62,989 bases of DNA from Planctomycetota bacterium (GTDB taxonomy: Bacteria; Planctomycetota; JAJSAM01; JAJVHW01): NCBI GenBank assembly GCA_021776825.1, contig JAJFFG010000052.1, positions 1 to 62,989 of the forward strand, read 5' to 3'. Of the stretch, positions 25,447 through 38,046 are shown piece after piece. Under the pieces are notes generated by a model, which was not told the DNA's origin, did no database searches, and saw only the letters and a program-made list of their open reading frames with translations. Each line of letters starts with the position of its first letter. The first letter of the stretch is position 1. Both the position numbers and the translations under genes were made by a program.

Positions 25447-28400
25447 ATGGAACGGTCGGATGGTCCGGTGAACGAGGCGGCGCGGCGCGCGTTCGAGCGT
25501 CATCGTCTCGATGGCGGGACCCAGCCCCTCGAGGATTTCCTCCCGTCGCGCGACGACCCCGCCTACACGGGCACGCTCGAGGAACTCGTCTGTATCGACC
25601 TCGAGATGCGCTACCGCGCGTGGTCCGTGGACGGTCGTGGCACCGCGCCGCCCGACGCCTCCGCCTACCAAGAACTCGTCTCGGGCGTGGGGGACGCGGC
25701 CCTGCTCGACCGCGTCGCCGACGAGGCCGAGTGGCTTCGGAAGCGGCACTCGGCATCGCTGTCCGCCGGGTCGCGGATCGGGCGGTACCAATTGGTCGCG
25801 CCACTCGGACGCGGTGCGTTCGCGGTCGTTTGGCGCGCGCGGGACGCCGAGCTCGATCGCGATGTCGCGCTGAAGGCGCCGCGTCCGGATCTCGTCGACG
25901 ACGTGCACGTCGCCCGGCGGCTGCTCCGCGAGGCGCAGAGTGCGGCGCGCCTACACCATCCGGGCATCGTGCCCGTGCACGAGGTGGGGGAGCACGAGGG
26001 GCGACCGTACGTGGTGTCCGAGCTCATCGAGGGCGAGACCCTCGCGCGCCGGCTCTCGCGGGGGAAGTTCGCTCCGGACGCCGCGGCGCGGCTCGCGATC
26101 GAACTCGCCGATGCGTTGGAGTACGCGCACTCGTGCGGCGTGGTGCATCGCGACGTGAAACCCGGCAACGTGCTTCTCCGCGAGGGCGGTCGCCCGCTCC
26201 TTGCCGACTTCGGTTTGGCGCGACTCGGCAGCGCCGAGTCGTCGCTGACGCGCGAGGGCGACCTGCTCGGCACACCGGCGTACATGGCACCCGAGCAGGC
26301 GCGAGGAGACACATCCCAGGTCGGCCCGACGTCCGACGTCTATGCGCTGGGTGCGGTCCTCTACGAGTTGCTGACCGGGAGCGCTCCGTTCGAGGGGGCG
26401 TCGGCAGCGAGCGTCCTCTACTCCGTGCTGCACGAGGACCCCGCAGCGCCGCGCTCCGTGACGCCCGCGATCCCGCGCGACCTCGACACGATCTGTGGCA
26501 AGGCGATGGCGAAGGAGGCCGACCGTCGCTACGCGTCGGCGGCCGACCTGGCGGCTGACCTACGGCGCTTCCTTTCGCAGCAGCCGATCCACGCCCGGCG
26601 CATGGGACCCGCTGAGCGCGTCGCGCTCTGGGCCCGTCGCAACCGCGCACTGGCGGGGACGCTGGTGGGGGCCATCGTTGTGATCGCCATCGTCACTGCC
26701 ACGGCGTTCGCGCGCATAGCGGACGAACGTGATCGCTACCGGCAGCAGCGCGACGAGAGCAACGCGAACCTGTTTCGCGCCTTCGTCGGCGAGGCGCGCA
26801 CGTTGGCGATCGCGCGCGACGGGCCCTGGCTCGCCCAGGCGCGCGAGAAACTCGCGGCCGCCGCCGCGCTCCCAGACGTCGCTCGCGACGACGACACGCT
26901 GCGAGAGGCCGCGACCACGCTCGAGACGCGGCCGTGGCCGAGTATCGAACCATCAGCCGCGTGGTCGACGTCGGCACCCGTGAGGCGCCTCCTCGGGGCG
27001 GACGACGCGATCGTGTCGCTCTTGCGCGACGGCACGCTCGAGCGCCGCGACGCGGCGACAGGCGCAGTGCTCGCGAGCGTGGCCCTGGGCGATGACGTCG
27101 TCGATGTGGCGGCGGGCGTTGGGGTCGTGGCCGTTGCCATCGGTCGCCACGTCACCGTGCTCGACTCCGCCACGCTGGAGGAACGGATCACGTGGGAGGG
27201 GATCGTCACCGTCTCTGCGTTGGCGGCGCAGCCGGACGGCGGTGCGCTCGCGGTCGGTGCCGAGGATGGCAGCGTCGAACTGCTCCGGCTGACCGATCGG
27301 TTGCGCAGCGAGTGGCGCTCCACGACGCACGCGGGTTCGGTCACGGCGTTGGCGTTCCTCGTTGATGGCAACGGTCTGCTCTCCGGTGGAGCGGATCGCA
27401 TGCTGCGGCGCCTCGCGGCGGATAGCGGCGCAGTCGAGGGCGAACAGGCCACGCGCGATCCGCCACGGGTGCTGAACGTCACAAGTGTCCACCGCTTCCA
27501 ACTCGCGACCAACGAGCAGCTCGGGTTCGCGGACGGCGATCCACGGCAGTTGCGCACACTGAACCGCCGCGATGGCGTCGAGCGCGATGCGGTCGTTGCG
27601 GTGCGCCGCGTTGACCCGCTCCACATCCTCACCGTCGCCGCCGACGGGGCGCTGTCGGTGTACGACGGCGATGCCCGCGTGACGCGGAGCCGAGCCGAGG
27701 CGGCGCAGGTCGTGACAGCCTGGATCGATCGGCCTGGCCAGCGCGTGCTCGTGGCGAACGCCGACGGCGGGATCGAGATCCACACCGTGGAGTTCCCCGC
27801 CGCCGTTCGGCGTGTCGTGGGTGGCCACCGGGCGCGGTTCCTCCCGGATCGTCCGATCTTCTCCTCGGTCGAGGGACTGGTCGACGCACGACGCCCAGAG
27901 GACGTGCCCGAGCTGCTGGGCGCGCCGGGCGTCACTTCGATGGACGTTGTCAGCCAGCAGGTGGTCGCGACGCGCCGCGACGGCGCGGCCGTGGCGCTGG
28001 GCCGGAACGGCAAGATCGTGCCGCTCGGTGACGCGCGGATCGTCGCGGCGTCTCCGAGCCGACGTCTGGGCGTGATGGTCTCCGGGCAGCGCGCGATGCG
28101 AGTCGTCCCGCCGATGGGGCGGCCCTCGCCAGACTCCAGCGCGGGAGTGGAGATCGCGGCCGTCGAGCGCATCCGCGCGGTGGCATTTCTCGACGAGATG
28201 CACGTCGCTGTCCTCGGGCCCCGGTCCGTGGTGCTGCTCCGCGTCGACGGTCGGTTCATCGATCCCGAGCCGGTCGCCAAGTGCTCCATCACCGGGCCTC
28301 GCGCGCCCGTCATCGCCGCGTCCGGACGACGCATCTACATCGCGGCGCCAGAGGGCGGCGTCGAACTGCGGACGCGCCCGACCCTGGAACTCGAGGTCGA

Positions 28401-29601
28401 CATCGCTCGCGAGCACGGTCACGTCAGCGCCTTGCGCGTGTCGCCCGATGGCGAGCACCTGTGGGTCGGGAGCCACGACGCTGTCCGCGTGTTCCTGACG
28501 GGCGGCGACATCGAGAGGCGGCGTTTCAGCGTCGAAGACGCGACCGCGATCGCCTTCAGTCAGCACTACGGTGTCGCGTTCCTCGGAGGCGCGCGCGGCG
28601 CGTCGCTCTGGGATCTGAAGAGCGGACGCATCCTCGGTCATGTCTTCGGGCGTCAGTGGCGGACGGCCACGTTCGCGAGCCCGCAGGGGCTCATCGCGGC
28701 ACGGCACGGCGGCGGGGCTTGGCGCTTCGCGCCCTCGAGCCTGTACGAGATCCGAGATCGTCACCGGGAACTCGTTGCGGCGGGGGCGGTGATCGACGTG
28801 CCCACGCTCATTCCCGACGAGGCGCCGCTGCCGACGACGCCGCGTCGGATCGCGTGGGGGTTCGACGTCAGCGCCGATGGAGGACGCCTGGCGACCTCCG
28901 ATCACGAGGGCGCGCTGACGATCTGGGATGCTGCGTCGCGCGAGCCGTTGCGGACCATCGCCGTCGGAGCCGAGATCGCGTGGGACGTGCGGTACGCGCT
29001 GGACGGTCGCCGCGTGGCGTGTGGACACGGGAACGAGACCGTGCTGTTCGACGCCGAGACCGGCCGCCAGCTCGCACGCGTCACGGCGCACACGAAGATG
29101 GTGACGGCGGTCGAGTGGATCGGCACCGATGCCGTGCTGAGTGGCTCTCACGACGGTCGCGTGATCGCACACAACCCACGCACGCTCGAGGTCACGGCCA
29201 CCCTGCTCGACGGCGACGAGAGCGTGCTCGGTCTCGCCGTGCATCGCGACAACCGGCGTGTCGTGGCGGGGACGCACGATGGGCGCGTCCTGCTCCTCGA
29301 CGCCTTCGGGCAGCGCGATGTCGAGACGGTGTTCGACGCCGAGGACGACAGTGTGTGGGCACTCGCCTGGGACCGCACCGGGCGTCGCCTGGCGCTCGCG
29401 ACGCGGCGCGGCCGCATCGTGATCCTGCGCGACGGCACGTGGGAGCCGCTGCTCGACCTCTCGCTCGGGCTGCGGCTGCCGCGGGGACTGACCTTCGACT
29501 CGACCGGTGAACGGCTCGGGATCGCGTGCTACTTCGCGGCGTCCCAGTTGCTCGACCTCGCCGCGCTCACCGAGCGACTGACCGAACTCGGCCTGGAGTA
29601 G
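25447..29601 (+). CDS. Transmembrane Ser/Thr kinase with WD40 sensor
   Basis: Receptor-like kinase of 1384 residues. The N-terminal ~110 residues resemble the linker seen in planctomycete kinases. The kinase domain (about 114-378) has GRGAFA, Lys143, HRD 234-236, DFG 254-256 and APEQA. One membrane segment (401-423, ALAGTLVGAIVVIAIVTATAF) is followed by a large extracytoplasmic WD40-type propeller region. Repeats such as GFDVSADGGRLATSDHEG and VLGLAVHRDNRRVVAGTHDG suggest two propellers. It probably signals to the divergent ECF factor. TACGAT eight bases upstream of ATG 25447 fixes the start. Confidence 0.9.
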   Translation: MERSDGPVNEAARRAFERHRLDGGTQPLEDFLPSRDDPAYTGTLEELVCIDLEMRYRAWSVDGRGTAPPDASAYQELVSGVGDAALLDRVADEAEWLRKRHSASLSAGSRIGRYQLVAPLGRGAFAVVWRARDAELDRDVALKAPRPDLVDDVHVARRLLREAQSAARLHHPGIVPVHEVGEHEGRPYVVSELIEGETLARRLSRGKFAPDAAARLAIELADALEYAHSCGVVHRDVKPGNVLLREGGRPLLADFGLARLGSAESSLTREGDLLGTPAYMAPEQARGDTSQVGPTSDVYALGAVLYELLTGSAPFEGASAASVLYSVLHEDPAAPRSVTPAIPRDLDTICGKAMAKEADRRYASAADLAADLRRFLSQQPIHARRMGPAERVALWARRNRALAGTLVGAIVVIAIVTATAFARIADERDRYRQQRDESNANLFRAFVGEARTLAIARDGPWLAQAREKLAAAAALPDVARDDDTLREAATTLETRPWPSIEPSAAWSTSAPVRRLLGADDAIVSLLRDGTLERRDAATGAVLASVALGDDVVDVAAGVGVVAVAIGRHVTVLDSATLEERITWEGIVTVSALAAQPDGGALAVGAEDGSVELLRLTDRLRSEWRSTTHAGSVTALAFLVDGNGLLSGGADRMLRRLAADSGAVEGEQATRDPPRVLNVTSVHRFQLATNEQLGFADGDPRQLRTLNRRDGVERDAVVAVRRVDPLHILTVAADGALSVYDGDARVTRSRAEAAQVVTAWIDRPGQRVLVANADGGIEIHTVEFPAAVRRVVGGHRARFLPDRPIFSSVEGLVDARRPEDVPELLGAPGVTSMDVVSQQVVATRRDGAAVALGRNGKIVPLGDARIVAASPSRRLGVMVSGQRAMRVVPPMGRPSPDSSAGVEIAAVERIRAVAFLDEMHVAVLGPRSVVLLRVDGRFIDPEPVAKCSITGPRAPVIAASGRRIYIAAPEGGVELRTRPTLELEVDIAREHGHVSALRVSPDGEHLWVGSHDAVRVFLTGGDIERRRFSVEDATAIAFSQHYGVAFLGGARGASLWDLKSGRILGHVFGRQWRTATFASPQGLIAARHGGGAWRFAPSSLYEIRDRHRELVAAGAVIDVPTLIPDEAPLPTTPRRIAWGFDVSADGGRLATSDHEGALTIWDAASREPLRTIAVGAEIAWDVRYALDGRRVACGHGNETVLFDAETGRQLARVTAHTKMVTAVEWIGTDAVLSGSHDGRVIAHNPRTLEVTATLLDGDESVLGLAVHRDNRRVVAGTHDGRVLLLDAFGQRDVETVFDAEDDSVWALAWDRTGRRLALATRRGRIVILRDGTWEPLLDLSLGLRLPRGLTFDSTGERLGIACYFAASQLLDLAALTERLTELGLE

Positions 29602-29640
29602 GCGCCCGCGCAACGCGTGCTCGAGCTCCCGGTGCGCGGA

Positions 29641-30027
29641 CTACTCGGTCGACGGCGGGTAGGCCCCCGACTCGTCGTGTGTCTCCACGCCCGTCACCGG
29701 CGGGTTGAAGACGCACACCATCCGCAGCTGGGTGGTCGCGCGCAGGATGTGGTCGTCGTGCTCGTTCAGCGCGTAGACCGTCCCGGCTCGGATGGGGTGG
29801 ATCTCGCCGGTGCCGAGGTCCTCGATCTCACCCTCGCCGGCGATGCAGTACACGGCCTCGAAGTGATGCAGGTACTGCATGCGCGTCGCGGTGCCCGGGT
29901 GGATCAGCGTGTCGTGCACGGAGTAGCCCATGCCGTCCTTCGCGAGGAGCAGACGGCGGCTCCGCCACGTCTCGCCGGAGACGTCGCTGTCGCTGCCCTC
30001 GACGTCGTCCAGCCGTCGCACGATCAT
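29641..30027 (-). CDS. ectC: L-ectoine synthase EctC
   Basis: Cupin enzyme of 128 residues, the usual EctC length. It closes N-gamma-acetyl-diaminobutyrate to ectoine. The opening MIVRRLDDVEG and the cupin strands (HFEAVYCIAGEGEIEDL, YALNEHDDHILRA) match the family, with the metal-site Glu and His present. Its ATG overlaps the ectB stop by four bases (ATGA), so it is last in the coupled ectABC operon. No ectD or aspartokinase gene follows; the next gene converges. Confidence 0.93.
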   Translation of the reverse strand: MIVRRLDDVEGSDSDVSGETWRSRRLLLAKDGMGYSVHDTLIHPGTATRMQYLHHFEAVYCIAGEGEIEDLGTGEIHPIRAGTVYALNEHDDHILRATTQLRMVCVFNPPVTGVETHDESGAYPPSTE

Positions 30028-31283
30028 GCATCCGCCTCCGCCGCGACCGCGGCCTCGATGATGTTCAGCCCGGCGTCGAGCTCGTCGTCCGCGATCGTCA
30101 GCGGGGGGAGCAGCTTCAGCACCTCTCCGTCGGCGCCGCACGTCTCGACGACGAGACCGCGCTCGAAGCAGGACTGCGACACACGTCGCGCTGCATCCCC
30201 CGACGTGAGTTCCAGCCCATGGATCAAGCCGAGGCCGCGCTGCCCGAGGCCAGGTTGATCAGGGACAGGTTGATCAGGGACAGGCTGATCAGGGACTGGC
30301 TGCTCGAGGCCGTGCGCCGTCGCGAGGGACCGGAGTCGTTCCGCGACGCGCGCTCCCTTGCGCTCGGTCTCGCGAGGGAGTTCGTCGTCCGTCCACAGGT
30401 CGAGAGCCGCGGTCGCCGTGGCGAACGCCAGGTTGTGACCGCGGAGCGTGCCGTTGTGCTCACCGGGCGTCCAGACGTCGTGCTCGGGCGCGATGAGCAC
30501 CAGCGCCATCGGCAGGCCGAGACCGCTGATCGACTTCGCGACGCAGACGATGTCCGGTCGGATGCCCGCGCGTTCGAACGAGAAGAACGGACCGGTTCGT
30601 CCGCAACCGGTCTGGATCTCGTCGACGATCAGGAGCGCGCCGTGCTGACGCGCCAGCGCGGCCGTCTCGCGCAGCCACTCCGCGGAAGCCACGTGGATGC
30701 CGCCCTCGGCCTGCACGGTCTCGAGCACGATCGCCGCCGGCTCCTCTCCCTGCTGGAGCCGGGACGCCAGCGACTCGCCGAACGGGGCGCGCAGCGTGTC
30801 GTTCAGCTCGACGCCGGCTGCGCGCCGGTGCGCACCGTCTTCCGTCATCGCCAGCGCGCCGAGCGTCATGCCGTGGAATGCGTTCGAGAACGTCACGACG
30901 TGGCTGCGTCCCGTCACCTTCCGCGCGAGCTTCAGCGCCGCCTCGACGGCGTTCGTGCCGGTCGGTCCCGGGAACTGCACGCGGTACTCGAGATCGCGTG
31001 GCGCGAGAACGACCTCCTCGAAGCGCTCGAGGAACCGGATCTTCGCGGGCGTTGCGAGGTCGAGGGCATGGATGGGGCCGCCGCTCGCGAGGTACGCGTG
31101 TGCTGCGGCGACGAGGAGCGGGTGCGCGTGGCCGTAGTTCAGCGCGCCGGCGCCGCAGAGGAAGTCGAGGTAGCGACGTCCGTCGGCGTCCACCAGGTAC
31201 GCGCCCTCAGCGCGGGCGAACACGGTCGGGAACCTCCGGCAGTAGCTGCGAACCGCGGACTCCAGCCGTTCGATGGTCTCCAT
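30024..31283 (-). CDS. ectB: Diaminobutyrate-2-oxoglutarate aminotransferase EctB
   Basis: PLP enzyme of 419 residues (class III aminotransferase) that makes L-2,4-diaminobutyrate from aspartate semialdehyde. VFARAEGAYLVDADGRRYLD, LNYGHAHP, FPGPTGTNAVEAALKLARK and IVDEIQTGCGRTG are typical. The PLP lysine is in CVAKSISGLG. Near the C-terminus (about 335-360) a proline-rich insert of five-residue units DQPVP is present that standard EctB lacks. It starts one base after ectA ends and overlaps ectC, so the three are one operon. Confidence 0.93.
   Translation of the reverse strand: METIERLESAVRSYCRRFPTVFARAEGAYLVDADGRRYLDFLCGAGALNYGHAHPLLVAAAHAYLASGGPIHALDLATPAKIRFLERFEEVVLAPRDLEYRVQFPGPTGTNAVEAALKLARKVTGRSHVVTFSNAFHGMTLGALAMTEDGAHRRAAGVELNDTLRAPFGESLASRLQQGEEPAAIVLETVQAEGGIHVASAEWLRETAALARQHGALLIVDEIQTGCGRTGPFFSFERAGIRPDIVCVAKSISGLGLPMALVLIAPEHDVWTPGEHNGTLRGHNLAFATATAALDLWTDDELPRETERKGARVAERLRSLATAHGLEQPVPDQPVPDQPVPDQPGLGQRGLGLIHGLELTSGDAARRVSQSCFERGLVVETCGADGEVLKLLPPLTIADDELDAGLNIIEAAVAAEADA
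30246..30300. repeat. 15-base tandem repeats in ectB
   Basis: Three to four units of a 15-base repeat containing TTGATCAGGGACAG or a close variant encode DQPVP. The insert keeps the frame and lies on the surface-exposed C-terminal part by homology. Confidence 0.8.
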
Positions 31284-31284
31284 C

Positions 31285-31794
31285 TCAGGCCGGTCCTCGC
31301 CGCAGGGGGCCGATGTGGAACAGGCGCTCCGTGTCGTCCTCTGCCGCGTGCCCGAGGAGCGCTGCTGGGAGGTGACCGTCGAGCACCGCGCAGCCGGTCT
31401 CGCGGGTCCGGGCGAAGCCCCGGAACAGAGCCTCCGACGCGGCGTTGTTGCGCGCGACGGTCGTCTCGAGCGAGACGACGTCCGCATTGCGGTCCACGGC
31501 CTCGGCCAGCAGGCGACCTCCGAGCCCGAGTCCACGGTGGGAGGGCAGCACGCCGAGCTGCCAGACGAAGAGCACGTCGGGGCGCGTCGGGGAGCGGATG
31601 CCGAGCAAGTAGCCGATGGCGCGGCCGTCGTCTTCGGCGACGAACGTGGTCTCCGCGAAGCGCTCGGCGAGGAGCACGTACGCGTACACCGTGTTGCGCT
31701 CGAGGGGCGGGCACTCCCCGGCGAGACGCCAGAGCGTGGGTCCGTCATCGCGAGTCGCACGTCGCAGGACGACGTGCGGCGGGGCTTCCATCAT
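31285..31794 (-). CDS. ectA: L-2,4-diaminobutyrate acetyltransferase EctA
   Basis: GNAT enzyme of 169 residues that acetylates diaminobutyrate. LERNTVYAYVLLAERFAETTFVAE and the acetyl-CoA loop VLPSHRGLGLGGRLL match EctA. It is the first gene of ectABC, so the cell can probably make the osmolyte ectoine from aspartate semialdehyde. TAGCCT at 31801-31806 (minus strand) stands six bases before ATG 31794 (nine before ATG 31791), suggesting a leaderless message. No osmotic control element is recognisable. Confidence 0.92.
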   Translation of the reverse strand: MMEAPPHVVLRRATRDDGPTLWRLAGECPPLERNTVYAYVLLAERFAETTFVAEDDGRAIGYLLGIRSPTRPDVLFVWQLGVLPSHRGLGLGGRLLAEAVDRNADVVSLETTVARNNAASEALFRGFARTRETGCAVLDGHLPAALLGHAAEDDTERLFHIGPLRRGPA

Positions 31795-32118
31795 CCGCGC
31801 AGGCTAACCCCGGCATCGGCCTCTCGCATCTCGTGATCGAGCCTGGGCCCGGGCTGGTGACCTTCGTCGCGGACTCTCTCGAGGCTGAATCGAAGGTGGC
31901 CCGCGGGGGAAACCCCCACGGGCCGTGCCCGCGCGCTGAGCCGTGGTGACTTGGCTTGCGCCTCCTCACCCGCGACACGGGCTACGGAGACGCAAGCGTC
32001 TCCGCGGTCCCGCAGCCGCATGTCGTGGCCGTCCCGGGGCGCCCGGACCTCACAGTCATCGGCACCAACCCATCGCGCATTAGCCCCATTTCACGTCGGC
32101 GCCGCCGCGGAGTGCGTA
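31795..32118. other. Intergenic region with two strong hairpins
   Basis: No gene is supported. TAGCCT, the ectA -10, is at 31801-31806 on the minus strand. A family 2 palindrome (GGCCCG...CGGGCC with inner GGGGG/CCCCC, 31898-31924) resembles the one at 32903-32928. A second perfect hairpin, CGGAGACGC, AA, GCGTCTCCG, lies at 31985-32004 and could end transcription from the response-regulator gene on the minus strand. Confidence 0.6.
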
Positions 32119-32853
32119 TCAGGCTCGGTCGAGCGGGTCAGCGAGACGGTATCCGCGTCCGACGATCGTCTCGATGAGCGGCAGCGCGAAGTCGCGGTCG
32201 ACCTTCCGCCGCAGTGCGGCGATGGTCACATCGATGACGTTGCTCGCATCGATCAGCGAGCGCTGCCAGACGTGCTCGGCCAGGTCGTCGCGCGTCACGA
32301 CCTTGCCCTGGTGCCTCATCAGATGCTCCAGGAGCTCGAACTCGCGCGTGCTGAGGGGGATGTCCCGTCCATCGCGCCGCGCGAGGTGCCGGTACAGGTT
32401 CAGCTCCAGGCTGCTGCAGCGTAGGGCAGATACCGTAGCCGGCCCGCGTCGCAGGATCGCCCGGAGCCGCGCCAGAAGCTCTCCTACGTCGAACGGCTTC
32501 GTGACGTAGCCGTCCGCGCCGGCGTCGAGACCGGCGATCGCGTCGTTCGGCGACGCGAGGCCGGTGAGCATGAGCACGGGAATGGTCACACCTCGCCGTC
32601 GCAGGGTGCGGCAGATCTCGAGTCCGTCGATGTCGGGGAGGACGACGTCGAGCAGGATCGCGTCGAACGAGCGCTCATCGAGGCTCGCCAACGCCTCGGC
32701 GCCCGAGAGGCTGACGTCGGACTCGTACCCGGCGGTCGCCAGGCAGTCGCGCAGGGTCGCCGCGACGAGCTCGTCGTCATCGACGATCAACACGCTCAGC
32801 GCCCGCACCGTGGAGTCGTCCCCGACTCCACTACCCGACCGCGCGTTCCTCAT
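32119..32853 (-). CDS. OmpR-family response regulator
   Basis: DNA-binding regulator of 244 residues. The receiver has VLIVDDDE, phospho-acceptor Asp69 (LLDVVLPD) and Lys119 (YVTKPFD). The C-terminal winged helix (LSTREFELLEHLMRHQGKVV, IDVTIAALRRKVD, GRGYRL) is of the OmpR/PhoB class. ATG 32853 is preferred because a GAGG lies six bases upstream; ATG 32865 is an alternative. No intact partner kinase is adjacent: the nearest, at 36305-37812, is broken, so the partner is either lost or elsewhere. Confidence 0.88.
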   Translation of the reverse strand: MRNARSGSGVGDDSTVRALSVLIVDDDELVAATLRDCLATAGYESDVSLSGAEALASLDERSFDAILLDVVLPDIDGLEICRTLRRRGVTIPVLMLTGLASPNDAIAGLDAGADGYVTKPFDVGELLARLRAILRRGPATVSALRCSSLELNLYRHLARRDGRDIPLSTREFELLEHLMRHQGKVVTRDDLAEHVWQRSLIDASNVIDVTIAALRRKVDRDFALPLIETIVGRGYRLADPLDRA

Positions 32854-32902
32854 CGTGTGCCTCATCTGGTGTCCACCGCGCCCGAGTCCCTCCGTCGTCG
32901 GT

Positions 32903-32928
32903 GGCCCGCGGGGTTGCCCCCGCGGGCC
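32903..32928. repeat. REP-like palindrome, family 2
   Basis: Arms GGCCCGCGGGG (32903-32913) and CCCCGCGGGCC (32918-32928) around TTGC. The related copy at 31898-31924 shares the outer arms and flanking GTGG, with one mismatch inside. Confidence 0.6.
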
Positions 32929-33145
32929 GAGTTGTCCGCATGCTGAGCCGAGGCGGCCGGACCGAGGTCCAACCGCGGCATCACGGACGAAGATGTCTGA
33001 CGACGGAGAGACGGCGTGCCGCCACACACGCCGGTGCGTCCGGAGAAAAGCAACGCGCGTGCCACCTCCGTTGCCGACCGTGCGAGCCTGGCGGCGTCCC
33101 TCGAACCGTGCGTCCCCACGAGCAAGCCACGACATTTCGCGGGGG

Positions 33146-35950
<2,805 letters not shown>

Positions 35951-36304
35951 GGCGCTCCGCGGCGCTTGCCGCGGCCTCCCATCCAATGCACTGCGCGGTC
36001 GGGCAACCGACCCTATCTCCCACGCAGCCTTGAGTGTACCCGTTCTGGAGTCCCGCCTGAGACTGGCATCTCGCTTTCCCGAGCGCAGCGAGGCTCGATT
36101 CGGGACCCGAGACACCACTCCGCTCGCGCTCCCGACGTCGCGGGCGACGGCGTCGCAGCAGTCCACCCACGGCGAATCCAACCGTTCTGTGCATCTCGGC
36201 GATCTCTGCTCTAGCCCACACCGTTCCCGACACGCACCGACGTGAGTCCCGCGCCGATCCTCGATCTCGCCGCGTTCGCGCGGCGCCCTCGTGAACGATG
36301 CGAG
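35951..36304. other. Intergenic region, no gene seen
   Basis: The 354 bases lie upstream of the sigma54 activator and downstream of the broken kinase. They hold a 21-base stretch (36287-36307) that recurs with one mismatch at 48020-48040. Nothing else stands out. Confidence 0.5.
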
Positions 36305-37812
36305 CTACCGAGTCCGCGAGAGCAGGGTCTGCGCGACGAGGTCGTTCACCTCGCGCACGTGGAACGGCTTGACCATGATTCGGGCGCCGCGGCGTTCGAG
36401 CGCGAGCACTTCCTGGGAGATCAGCGCGCCGGTCATGATCACGAACTGATCGACCGTCGCAGTGCCGTTGTCGCAGCAGGCCTCGAGCAACTCGATGCCC
36501 GTCATCTTTGGCATGCGAATGTCGGTCAGGACCACGTCGAACGGGGCGGCATCCGCACAGCGTTGGACGTGGCGGATCGCTGCGAGACCGTCCGCCGCCA
36601 TGACCACCTCGTGTCCGCGGCCGCGCAGCACGTCCGCGAGCAGATCGCGCACGATCTGCTCGTCATCCACGACGAGGACCCGCCCACGCTGGCCATCGGA
36701 GGCCGCTCGGTCCGACGCTCCGCAGACGCTGGCGCGTTCACGGTGGGGCAGCCCGATGATCATCGTCGTCCCCGCACCTGTGGAGGTGTCGATCTCGAGT
36801 CGCCCGCCGTGGTCCGTCACGATGCTCTGCGTGATGCAGAGACCGAGACCGGTCCCCTCGTCGCTGCGCTTCGTCGTGAAGAACGCCTCGAAGGCCCGCG
36901 CGACCGTCTCGGGCGACATGCCGAGACCGTTGTCCTGCACCTCGATCCGCACCTCGGACGCGACGGCGTCCCAGCTGGTCGCGATGCGAACCCAACCGAC
37001 GTGGCGCGGATCGCTGAAGGCCTTCGCGGCGACGGCGTGCTCGGCGTTGATCTCGGTGACCTCGGATTGCGAGAGCAGGTCCTCGACGCGGCGACCGATC
37101 ATCTCGTCGCGAGTCGCGTCGAGGGACTCCTCGATCGCCCGGTTCACCCGCACCAGTCGCAGCGAGCGGGCGTCCTTCACGAAGATGCCGCTCGGGACGT
37201 TCTCGAGCACGGCGTTCAGGAACTCCTCCTGCGCCCGACGCGCTCGCCAGGTGTGTGGCCGAGCACCTGTTCCACGGACGGGCTCGTGTAGAGCACCGTC
37301 CCCCGGTCGTCGAGGATCGAGACCACGTCCTGCGAGTTCTCGATGGCGTGGCGGAACGGGGCGTCGTTGATCGACTCCGGACGCAGCTCGGGGCGGAGGA
37401 TCGCCTGATATCCAATGGCGCCGCCGTCCTCGTCGCGGCGCACCCACGCGGTCACGCGACAGAGTCGCGGCGTCCCGGAGACGGTCTGGAGCCGCACCGC
37501 CCGATCCCGCACGATCGACTCCTCCAGCATGGCGTCGAGCAGCGCGCGCCGATCCGACGGGTCGTCGTAGATGTCCTGCACCGGTCTGCCGATGGCCGCG
37601 GAGATGCTCCCGAACCCGAACGTGCGACGAAATGCGGCATTCACGTCGAGGATCGTGCCGTCGAGTGCCGCGAGGCACATCGGGTCCGTGGCCTCGAGGA
37701 ACATCGTCCGATAGCGCGTCTCCACGGGATCCGCTGCGGCTCCGGGCTGCCGCAGCCACGCGTGGCCGGCGGGAGGCCGGACAGCGGCGGGCGAGGGGTC
37801 TTGGCAAGTCAT
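36305..37812 (-). pseudogene. Broken hybrid histidine kinase (PAS-PAS-HATPase-REC)
   Basis: The gene starts at ATG 37812 with a PAS domain (TMFLEATDPMCLAALDGTIL) and a second PAS (AIENSQDVVSILDDRGTVLY) that stops midway at VLGHTPGERVG. Near 37235 the frame shifts, and the reading resumes at AQEEFLNAVLENVPSGIFVK, the start of another PAS. At DPRHVGWVRIATSWDAVASE it jumps into the G1 region of a HATPase (VQDNGLGM, GTGLGL), skipping the HisKA helix with its phospho-His and the N box. A receiver (VLVVDDEQIV, DVVLTDIRMP) closes it. At least two deletions and one frameshift make it non-functional as a kinase, unless the assembly is wrong. Confidence 0.75.
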
Positions 37813-38046
37813 CGGGCTCTTCTCGAGTTCGGGGACGTGCGAAGGAGAACGCGACCGGAGATCGCCCCGCGGTCGTCGAACACCAGCCGCAACGACCGTG
37901 CCGGAGACGATCGCCGCTCGCCGAGCGTGACTCCGTATCCGCGGTCGCCGACCGGCCACGAGATGCCGCGGGCGCCACGACGCGTCGCGGGGGTCTCCAC
38001 GTCGACGCGCGACGGAGCACGTCCTCCCGAACGCTGCAGCGCGGGA

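Noticed and set aside
26953..29613. 886-codon open frame on the minus strand, antisense to the WD40 kinase
   Set aside because: The plus-strand frame has clear kinase and WD40 motifs; the antisense frame is Arg/Asp/His-rich with no domain. Long mirror frames are expected at this GC content. The same holds for 9254-11719 minus, 1848-4193 minus, 32564-35824 plus and 26736-28334 minus.
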